From Rhodanobacter sp. OK091 (GTDB lineage Bacteria > Pseudomonadota > Gammaproteobacteria > Xanthomonadales > Rhodanobacteraceae), in the NCBI RefSeq assembly GCF_900142825.1, contig NZ_FRCH01000001.1, positions 1,984,001 to 2,048,000 of the forward strand: 64,000 bases of DNA, written 5' to 3'. The translations under genes and the position numbers were made by a program. Of the stretch, positions 57,515-64,000 are shown one piece after another. Below the pieces are notes generated by a model. It was not told where the DNA came from. It searched no databases and saw only the letters and a program-made list of their open reading frames with translations. Within the stretch, counting starts at the first letter, position 1. Each line of letters opens with the position of its first letter.

Positions 57515-58048
57515 TCAGACGGCTGCCAGGTACTCATCCTTCAAGCGCACGTAGTGATCGGCCGAGTAGTGCAGCTGCTCGATCTGGCGGTCGCTGAGCA
57601 GGCGCACGAACTTCGCCGGGTTGCCCAGCCACAGCTCGCGCTCGCCGACCACCTTGCCCGGCGGGATCAGCGCACCGGCGCCCACGAAGCCGTACTTCCG
57701 CACCACCGCGCCGTCCAGCACGCTGGCGTGCATGCCGATCAGGCAGTAATCGCCGATGCTGCACGCGTGCACCACCGCGGCGTGGCCAATGGTGACGCCT
57801 TCGCCGATCAGGCAGGGGAAGCCCGGGCCATAGGGGCCGGCATGGGCTACGTGCACGATGCTGCCATCCTGGATGCTGGTGCGGGCGCCGACGCGAATGT
57901 GGTTGACGTCACCACGCAGCACCGTGCCGGGCCAGATCGACACGTCGTCGCCAAGTACCACATCGCCGATCACGCTGGCGGCGGGGTCGATATAGACGCG
58001 TTCGCCGAGAGTGGGCGCAATGCCCTTGTAGCTGCGCAGGGGATTCAT
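57515..58048 (-). CDS. gamma-class carbonic anhydrase family protein
   Basis: The 177-residue protein is a left-handed beta-helix of hexapeptide repeats (SIQDGSIVHVAHAG, TIGHAAVVHACSIGDYCLIGMHASVLDGAVV) as in YrdA and other gamma carbonic anhydrase-like proteins. Three zinc-ligand histidines can be placed in VHVAH, GHAAVVH and related strands. Function may be CO2/bicarbonate exchange, or a non-catalytic role as in many YrdA proteins. It is transcribed away from prlC. Confidence 0.9.
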   Translation of the reverse strand: MNPLRSYKGIAPTLGERVYIDPAASVIGDVVLGDDVSIWPGTVLRGDVNHIRVGARTSIQDGSIVHVAHAGPYGPGFPCLIGEGVTIGHAAVVHACSIGDYCLIGMHASVLDGAVVRKYGFVGAGALIPPGKVVGERELWLGNPAKFVRLLSDRQIEQLHYSADHYVRLKDEYLAAV

Positions 58049-58191
58049 CCGCGCATGGTAGCGGCCGCCGCGCCGCCTGTGGGGGCGGCTCTGAGCGAAG
58101 GGTCGAAATGAAGCCCGTCATCGCCATCACATGGTGGTGCTTGATTTCGTCCCGCGCGGTCGCCACGCTGGCAGCCTGAAAAGGAGCGTTC

Positions 58192-60249
58192 ATGAGTCAC
58201 GACAACCCCCTGCTGGCCGACGACACCTTGCCGGCATTCACGCAAATCCGTCCCGAACATGTCGAACCGGCGGTCGACACGATTCTTGCGGACTACCGCG
58301 CCAGCATCGATGCGCTCACGGCGCCTGATGCGCCGCGCGATTTCGCCACGGTGATGCTGACGCAGGAACGGCTGGAACAGCGGCTTGCGCGGGCTTGGGC
58401 ACCGGTCAGCCACCTGCATTCGGTGGCTGACAACGAAGCGCTGCGCAAGGCCTACGGCCCGGCCGAGGAAAAACTGACCGATCATGCGATCGAGCTGGGC
58501 CAGAACCGTGCGCTGTACGCCGCGGTGCAGGCGCTGGCCGATGCGCCGGAATTCGCCGCATTGCCACGCCCCGAACGCGCGCTGGTCGAGCATGCGCTGC
58601 GCGACTTCAGACTGTCCGGCGTGGCACTGGAAGAGCCGGCGCGTTCGCGCTTTCGCGAAATCGGGGTGGAGCTGTCGAAACTCTCCACCGAGTTTTCCAA
58701 TGCCGTGCTCGATGCCAGCGAGGCCTGGCACGAGCACATCAGCGACGAACGCGATCTCGCCGGCATCCCTGAATCCGGTCGCGCAGTGCTGCGCCAGTAC
58801 GCCGAGGATCAGGGTCTGGACGGCTATCTGGTGACCCTGAAACAACCCAGCGTGCAAGCCGTGCTCAGCTATGCCGACAACCGTGGTCTGCGCGAGCGGG
58901 TGTACTGGGCATACCAGACCCGCGCCTCCGACCAGGGCCCGAACGCCGGCAAGTTCGACAATAGCGCGCGTATCGAGAAAATCATGGCGCTGCGCCACGA
59001 GGCCGCGCAGCTGCTCGGCTTCGCCAACGCGGCGGAGGAATCGCTGGCGACCAAGATGGCTACCTCGCCGACCGAGGTGATGGAGTTCCTGCACGACCTG
59101 GCCAAGCGGGCGAAGCCGGTGGCGCAGCGGGAGCTGGCCACTCTGCGCGAATTCGCCAGCACCGAGTTGAAGCTCGACAACCTGGAATCGTGGGACGTCG
59201 GTTACGCCTCGGAAAAGCTGCGCCAGCAGCAGTACGCGCTGGACGAGGAACAGCTCAAGCCGTACTTCCCGCTGCCTGCGGTGATCGACGGCCTGTTCGG
59301 ACTCACCGAAAAACTCTATGGCATCACGCTGGCCGAGCGCGACGGCGTCGATGTGTGGCATCCGGACGTGCGCTACTACGACGTGCGCGATGCAAATGGC
59401 CGCGTGTTCGCCGGTGCCTATGTCGATCTGTATGCGCGCAACGGCAAGCGCGGCGGCGCGTGGATGGATGTCTGCCGTGCCCGTTTCGACGACGGCGAGC
59501 ATCGGCAGCTGCCGGTGGCCTTCCTCACCTGCAACTTCGCGCCACCGACCGAGGGCAAGCCCGCCTTGCTCACCCACGACGACGTGCTGACCTTGTTTCA
59601 TGAGTTCGGTCACGGCCTGCATCACCTGCTTACCGAGATCGCGCTGCCCTCGATCGGCGGCATCGACGGCGTCGAATGGGACGCCGTGGAACTGCCCAGC
59701 CAGTTCATGGAAAATTTCGGCTGGAACCGCCAGGCGCTGGATCTGTTTGCCCGCCACTACGAAACCGGCGAGCGGCTGCCGGACGAGCTGTTCGAACGCA
59801 TGCTCGCCGCGCGCCATTTCCACGCCGGTTTGTTCCTGGTGCGCCAGCTGGAATTCGCGCTGTTCGATTTCCTGCTGCACCTCGACTACGACCCCGCGCA
59901 GGGTGCCCGCGCGCTGGCCGTGCTGGAGAATGTGCGCAAACAGGTCGCGGTGCTGCATCCTCCGGCATGGCAGCGTTTTCCGCACGGATTCAGCCATATT
60001 TTCGCCGGTGGCTACGCGGCCGGTTATTACAGCTACCTGTGGGCCGAACTGCTCAGTGCCGATGCGTTCGGCGAGTTCGAGGAACGCGCCGGAGAAAACG
60101 GGAGTGTGATCGATCGCGCTACGGGCGACCGCTTCCGCCGCGAGTTCCTCGCGGTCGGTGCCAGCCGCCCCGCGCTGGAAAGCTTCACCGCGTTCCGCGG
60201 GAGGAAGCCGGAACCGGAAGCGCTGCTGCGCAGTCACGGCTTGGCCTGA
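58192..60249 (+). CDS. prlC: oligopeptidase A
   Basis: The 685-residue M3-family zinc metallopeptidase has the HExxH site in TLFHEFGHGLHHLL with a further glutamate downstream (VELPSQFMENFGW). It cuts peptides such as cleaved signal peptides in the cytoplasm. Length and N-terminus (NPLLADDTLPAFTQIRPEH) are standard. GGAG lies before the ATG at 58192. A terminator follows. Confidence 0.97.
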   Translation: MSHDNPLLADDTLPAFTQIRPEHVEPAVDTILADYRASIDALTAPDAPRDFATVMLTQERLEQRLARAWAPVSHLHSVADNEALRKAYGPAEEKLTDHAIELGQNRALYAAVQALADAPEFAALPRPERALVEHALRDFRLSGVALEEPARSRFREIGVELSKLSTEFSNAVLDASEAWHEHISDERDLAGIPESGRAVLRQYAEDQGLDGYLVTLKQPSVQAVLSYADNRGLRERVYWAYQTRASDQGPNAGKFDNSARIEKIMALRHEAAQLLGFANAAEESLATKMATSPTEVMEFLHDLAKRAKPVAQRELATLREFASTELKLDNLESWDVGYASEKLRQQQYALDEEQLKPYFPLPAVIDGLFGLTEKLYGITLAERDGVDVWHPDVRYYDVRDANGRVFAGAYVDLYARNGKRGGAWMDVCRARFDDGEHRQLPVAFLTCNFAPPTEGKPALLTHDDVLTLFHEFGHGLHHLLTEIALPSIGGIDGVEWDAVELPSQFMENFGWNRQALDLFARHYETGERLPDELFERMLAARHFHAGLFLVRQLEFALFDFLLHLDYDPAQGARALAVLENVRKQVAVLHPPAWQRFPHGFSHIFAGGYAAGYYSYLWAELLSADAFGEFEERAGENGSVIDRATGDRFRREFLAVGASRPALESFTAFRGRKPEPEALLRSHGLA

Positions 60250-60330
60250 TGCGATCGACCGTGTCACGCCGTCCCGTTCGACGGCGCGACACGGCAAGTC
60301 CCCCCGCGCAAAAGAAAATCGGGGCAAAAG

Positions 60331-60354
60331 AAAAGCCCGCCGAAGCGGGCTTTT
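60331..60354. terminator. bidirectional terminator between prlC and the cold-shock gene
   Basis: AAAAGCCCGC and GCGGGCTTTT form a 10-bp stem with a four-base loop, so it can stop both prlC and the convergent cold-shock gene. Confidence 0.9.
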
Positions 60355-60379
60355 CAAGATCGCTCAAATCCCGAAGGAT

Positions 60380-60589
60380 TTAGGCAACCTGGACTTCCTC
60401 AGCCTGCAGGCCCTTCTGGCCCTTGGTGACGACGAACGTGACGCGCTGGCCTTCCTGCAGGGACTTGAAGCCCGTGCCCTGGATCGCGCGGAAATGCACG
60501 AACAGGTCGTCACCGCTTTCCGGGGTGATGAAGCCAAAACCTTTGGCGTCGTTGAACCACTTGACTGTACCGCTCTGACGATCCGACAT
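60380..60589 (-). CDS. CspA-family cold-shock protein
   Basis: A 69-residue single cold-shock domain with the RNA-binding motifs KGFGFITP (RNP1) and LFVHFRAI (RNP2). Such proteins bind single-stranded RNA or DNA and loosen RNA structure at low temperature or during stress. ATG at 60589 gives [20 protein letters not shown]. The 5' region from 60590 to about 60750 is long, typical for leader-controlled csp genes, though I cannot show a structure. Confidence 0.96.
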   Translation of the reverse strand: MSDRQSGTVKWFNDAKGFGFITPESGDDLFVHFRAIQGTGFKSLQEGQRVTFVVTKGQKGLQAEEVQVA

Positions 60590-60879
60590 GTAACATTACC
60601 TTTGAAGCATGGATGATTTGCGGCTTGGAGCGTGATGCACTTGACCGCAATAGAAGCAGGAAATCGGAGTTGCCTCGGACTCTTGCTTTCCCAGCATACA
60701 CCGGAATGCAAGGTTTCGGTGGGTTTTCCACGCAAATTCCTGTATATCGGCCCTCCCCGCCCTCCCAACCCGGCTTTCTGCCGAGGCAAACGGCACCGCA
60801 GCGCCGTTTCAGCCGGTACGACTCGCAGTTACTCTTCGCTTGAAGCAACCCGCCTGGACGCTTCCCTTACAATGGCGTC

Positions 60880-61647
60880 ATGAAAATTGCCTCATGGAAC
60901 GTCAATTCGCTGAAGGTGCGCCTGCCGCATCTTGCCCAGTGGCTGGCCGACGCACAGCCGGACATCGTGGCGCTGCAGGAAACCAAGCTGGAAGATGCGA
61001 AATTCCCGGTCGACGAGCTGGCCGCGGCCGGCTACCGCGCGGTGTATTCGGGACAAAAGACCTACAACGGCGTGGCGATCCTGGCTCGCGACGAACCGCG
61101 CGACGTCGTCACCGACATTCCCGGGCTGGCTGACCCGCAGCGGCGGATTCTCGCCGCCAGCATCGGCGACCTGCGCGTGGTGGACCTGTACGTGGTCAAC
61201 GGCAAGGCTATCGGCGACGAGAAATATGCCTACAAGCTGGACTGGCTGGCCAAGGTGCGCGAATTCCTGGCCCGCGAGCTGGAGCGTTACCCCAACCTGG
61301 TGGTGCTGGGTGATTTCAACATCTGCCCGGACGATCGTGATGTGTATGACCCGGTCGCCTGGGGCGAGGACATTCTGTGTTCGCCGCCGGAACGCGCCGG
61401 GCTCAAGGCAATCACCGACCTCGGCCTGCATGACAGCTTCCGACTGTTCGAAGCCGGGGCTGAACACTACAGCTGGTGGGACTACCGGCAGGCTGCGTTC
61501 CGTCGCAACATGGGCTTGCGCATCGATCTGATCCTGATCGGCGAAGCATTGAAATCCGCCGCCACGGCGGCGGCGATCGACCGCGAACCGCGTCGCTGGG
61601 AGCGACCTTCCGACCACACGCCGGTGACGCTGGAACTGGATATCTGA
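60880..61647 (+). CDS. xthA: exodeoxyribonuclease III
   Basis: The 255-residue endonuclease/exonuclease/phosphatase-fold enzyme acts at abasic sites and 3' ends of DNA. MKIASWNVNSLKVRLPHL, LQETKLED (metal-binding glutamate), NLVVLGDFNICPDD, the RIDLILI block and SDHTPVTLELDI are typical. It starts at ATG 60880 and its stop overlaps the start of the UPF0149 gene (TGA/ATG, 61647/61648). Confidence 0.96.
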   Translation: MKIASWNVNSLKVRLPHLAQWLADAQPDIVALQETKLEDAKFPVDELAAAGYRAVYSGQKTYNGVAILARDEPRDVVTDIPGLADPQRRILAASIGDLRVVDLYVVNGKAIGDEKYAYKLDWLAKVREFLARELERYPNLVVLGDFNICPDDRDVYDPVAWGEDILCSPPERAGLKAITDLGLHDSFRLFEAGAEHYSWWDYRQAAFRRNMGLRIDLILIGEALKSAATAAAIDREPRRWERPSDHTPVTLELDI

Positions 61648-62328
61648 ATGACTTCAAAAACCGAATGGCCCAGCTCGCTGGACGACAACGAGCTGGATGA
61701 ACTGGATCGCTACCTGCGCGCGCATACCGGCGAAGGCGACCTGCTGCTGGATGGCGTGCATGGCTTGCTCAGTGCGTTGGCCGTAGGCCCGCTGCTGGTG
61801 CTGCCGGACGAATGGCTGCCCGAGGTGTTGCACGAACCGTTCGCCGACGAGGACGAAGGCAATCGCGTGCTGGCGCTGCTCGCCAAGCTCAACGACTCGA
61901 TCAGCGCCGAACTCGACGTCGAGGCCTACGAACCGATCCTGGGCGAAATCGAGATGGAAACCGGTCCGATGCTGTCCGCCGCTGGTTGGTGCGAAGGCTT
62001 CAGTCGCGGCATCGACCTGCGCGCCGCGTTGTGGGAGAACCGCCTGGCCGAGGATCCGCAGCTGATGGAGCTGCTGGGCCCGGTGATGGCGCTGGCGGTG
62101 GACGAAGGCATCCTCAGCGCGGATACCGAGTTCGAAAAGCTCAGCGACGAGGAATACGACGAATGCTTGGCGCAGGTGCCGGCCGTGCTCGGCGCGGTCA
62201 ACCAGTACTGGCAGGCCAAGCCGGCCACCGAGGCGGAAGTGGAAACGATGGTGCTGCAGCAGCGCCCCGACAAGGAAGACGACGGCAACGCGCCGCCGCG
62301 TCAGCGCAGTGGCCACTGGGTGCATTGA
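61648..62328 (+). CDS. UPF0149-family protein (YgfB/YecA-like)
   Basis: The 226-residue acidic helical protein is of the UPF0149 family: ELDRYLRAHTGEGDLLLDGVHGLLSALAVGP and GPMLSAAGWCEGFSRGIDL are the usual blocks. The last about 30 residues are low-complexity and lack the SEC-C zinc motif of YecA. The function is not known. It starts directly after xthA, so they are co-transcribed. Confidence 0.85.
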   Translation: MTSKTEWPSSLDDNELDELDRYLRAHTGEGDLLLDGVHGLLSALAVGPLLVLPDEWLPEVLHEPFADEDEGNRVLALLAKLNDSISAELDVEAYEPILGEIEMETGPMLSAAGWCEGFSRGIDLRAALWENRLAEDPQLMELLGPVMALAVDEGILSADTEFEKLSDEEYDECLAQVPAVLGAVNQYWQAKPATEAEVETMVLQQRPDKEDDGNAPPRQRSGHWVH

Positions 62329-62458
62329 GATCGCCGGGCCGGTGCGTCACGTCTGCCCGGCGTTGCCGGAATGAAACGATCCGTTCCCGCGCCGGTGCTT
62401 GGATAAGCGCGGGAAGAGGGCCATCTTGCCGGTCAGTCATTCCTTACCGGAGCAAGCC

Positions 62459-63292
62459 ATGAGCGACCGCCACATCACCCGCCGCATCCGCGGCACCGAC
62501 ACGTCCGACGGCGCCGGCGTGAAGCTCAAGCGCGTCATCGGCCAACCGGCGCTGGATATGCTGGATCCGTTCCTGCTGCTGGACGAATTTCGTTCCGACG
62601 ACGCGGGCGACTACATCGCCGGCTTCCCGGAGCACCCGCATCGCGGTTTCGAGACGGTCACCTACATGCTGGCCGGCCGCATGCAGCATCACGACAACCA
62701 CGGCAACCGCGGCGATCTCACTCCCGGCAGCGTGCAGTGGATGACGGCCGGCCGCGGCATCCTGCATTCGGAAATGCCGCAGCAGGAAAACGGCTTGATG
62801 TGGGGCTTCCAGCTGTGGGTGAACCTGCCGGCGAAAGACAAGATGACCGCGCCGCGCTATCAGGACATCGGCCCGGAGCGGATTCCGGTGGTGCATCCGG
62901 CCGATGGTGTCGAGGTAAAGGTGATTGCCGGCGAACTGGCCGGCGCGACCGGTCCGGTCGAGGGCATCGTTACCGCGCCTGTCTACCTGGACATCAGCTT
63001 GCAGCCGGGCGCCACGCTGACGCTGGACTTGCCGGTCGGGCACCACGGCTTTGCCTACGTGTTCGAAGGCGACGCGGCGCTGGTCGGTGGCGAACAGTTG
63101 CGTCGCAGCGAATTGGGCGTGCTGTCCGAAGGCGGGCAACTGCAGCTGGCCGGCGGCGACGCGCCGTCACGTCTGCTGGTGGTCGCTGGCAAGCCGCTGA
63201 ACGAAAGCGTGACGCGCTACGGGCCGTTCGTGATGAACACACCCGAGCAGATTCACGAAGCGATCGCCGACTTCCGCGCCGGCAAGTTCTGA
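62459..63292 (+). CDS. pirin-family protein
   Basis: The 277-residue bicupin has pirin's N-terminal HPHRGFETVTYMLAGRMQHHD metal-site region, with the iron-binding histidines, and the WMTAGRGILHSEM block. Pirins are iron-dependent; some act as quercetinases, others as regulators. GGAG before the ATG at 62459 sets the start. It is followed by an inverted REP pair. Confidence 0.94.
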   Translation: MSDRHITRRIRGTDTSDGAGVKLKRVIGQPALDMLDPFLLLDEFRSDDAGDYIAGFPEHPHRGFETVTYMLAGRMQHHDNHGNRGDLTPGSVQWMTAGRGILHSEMPQQENGLMWGFQLWVNLPAKDKMTAPRYQDIGPERIPVVHPADGVEVKVIAGELAGATGPVEGIVTAPVYLDISLQPGATLTLDLPVGHHGFAYVFEGDAALVGGEQLRRSELGVLSEGGQLQLAGGDAPSRLLVVAGKPLNESVTRYGPFVMNTPEQIHEAIADFRAGKF

Positions 63293-63310
63293 GGTCGCTG
63301 ACCCTACCTT

Positions 63311-63400
63311 GTAGGAGCCCGCTCGCGGGCGACGCTGTTGTTTTGATACTGGGACTGGGAAGACCTGGAGCAACAGCATCGCCCGCAAGCGGGCTCCTAC
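63311..63400. repeat. inverted REP-type repeat pair
   Basis: A GTAGGAGCCCGC-type repeat of about 30 bp (63311-63340) is followed by its inverted copy (63371-63400); the two match at 28 of 30 positions, with a 30-bp spacer. Each half contains a small palindrome. It lies between the pirin and the convergent ABC permease gene. Confidence 0.85.
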
Positions 63401-63457
63401 AGGGCGATGCGCCGGAGAACAGTCGGCGAAGAAGAAGTCCAGAACGTGGTGCATAGC

Positions 63458-64000
63458 TCAGCCCTTCACACTGCCGAGCAGCAACCCTTCCAGGTAGTAG
63501 CGCTGCATCGCCAGGAACAGCGCCAGCACCGGCAGTACGGTGATCACCGAGCCGGCCATCATCAGTTCGCTGTCCTGCGCGTGCTCGCGCGCCAGCGAAG
63601 CCAGTCCGATCGGCAGCGTGTAGTGTTCCTGCCCTGTCAGCACGATCAGCGGCCACATGAAATCGTTCCACGCGGCAAGGAAACTGAAGATCGCCAGCGT
63701 CACCATGATCGGTTTCAGCAGCGGCAGCACGATCTGCCCGAAGATGCGCCATTCGCCGGCACCATCGATGCGTGCGGCCTCCAGCAATTCGTCGGGAATG
63801 CCGCGTGCGTACTGGCGAACCAGGAAGATGCCGAACACGGTAGCCATGCCGGGCACGATCACGCCGGCGTAGCTGTTGACCAGGCCGATGTATTTCAGCA
63901 GCAGGAACAGCGGCAGCATCGCCACCTGCGCCGGAATCACCAGCGCGCCGATCAGCGCCTGGAACAGCCGCTCGCGCCCTGCGAAACGCAGTTTGGCGAA
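63458..64000 (-). CDS. carbohydrate ABC transporter permease (partial)
   Basis: The C-terminal about 180 residues of a MalG/AraQ-type inner-membrane permease; the gene runs past the window's right edge. It has the EAA-loop motif EAARIDGAGEWRIFGQIVLPLLKP that contacts the ATPase, and several membrane helices (for example LIGALVIPAQVAMLPLFLL and TLAIFSFLAAWNDFMWPL), ending LLLGSVKG. The open frame continues from the last base, so the true start is outside. The neighbouring genes of the transporter are not in view. Confidence 0.92.
   Translation of the reverse strand, partial: FAKLRFAGRERLFQALIGALVIPAQVAMLPLFLLLKYIGLVNSYAGVIVPGMATVFGIFLVRQYARGIPDELLEAARIDGAGEWRIFGQIVLPLLKPIMVTLAIFSFLAAWNDFMWPLIVLTGQEHYTLPIGLASLAREHAQDSELMMAGSVITVLPVLALFLAMQRYYLEGLLLGSVKG

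Overview
The window is about 64 kb of a high-GC gammaproteobacterial chromosome that includes the replication-origin neighbourhood. The order rpmH/rnpA/yidC/mnmE on one side and dnaA, dnaN, recF, gyrB on the other, followed by tonB-exbB-exbD-exbD next to pdxJ, is typical of Xanthomonadales. Protein character (RimK-type ATP-grasp with an RLAN N-terminus, DcaP-like porin, CrbS/CrbR, many TonB features) fits Rhodanobacteraceae such as Rhodanobacter or Dyella. The genus is an inference. I saw no rRNA or tRNA gene and no CRISPR array.

Layout. 0-13 kb: a PA0069-type radical SAM protein, small membrane proteins, then an acetate locus: MHS-family symporter, DcaP-like porin, acs, and the CrbR/CrbS two-component pair that controls acs in other proteobacteria. 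A perfect 23-bp palindrome lies between the porin and acs. After this come a Sfp-type phosphopantetheinyl transferase and pdxJ. 13-17 kb: the Ton energising operon and a periplasmic TPR protein. 17-27.7 kb: gyrB, recF, dnaN, dnaA, rpmH, rnpA, yidC, mnmE. DnaA boxes sit on both sides of dnaA, and the AT-rich dnaN-dnaA gap is the best oriC candidate.

27.7-42.5 kb: a lower-GC genomic island of 14.8 kb inserted exactly in the 3' end of mnmE, bounded by 19-bp perfect direct repeats that encode the last residues of MnmE (FCIGK-stop). It carries a P4-type tyrosine integrase followed by the C-terminal remnant of a second related integrase. Its cargo includes a three-gene operon of DUF262 protein, HEPN nuclease and cytosine-5 methyltransferase, which is the best candidate for a little-described defence system. 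A second module has a serine recombinase with a 22-bp palindrome upstream, a cytosine-5 methyltransferase, a probable type II restriction endonuclease and an HNH endonuclease. There are also small secreted and membrane proteins of unknown function, an XRE regulator, a probable HUH (rolling-circle type) initiator with a strong hairpin just upstream, and two AlpA-type regulators. The island looks like an integrative element that may replicate after excision and that carries anti-phage functions.

42.5-64 kb: ordinary chromosomal genes: rbsK, hslUV, a family 9 glycosyltransferase, xerC-DUF484-dapF-lptM, a GNAT acetyltransferase beside an RLAN ATP-grasp ligase, aroE, a YkgJ-type cysteine-cluster protein, a PNGase A-like secreted protein, gamma carbonic anhydrase, prlC, a cold-shock protein, xthA, a UPF0149 protein, a pirin, and the end of a sugar ABC permease. 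Two inverted REP-type repeat pairs lie in this part.
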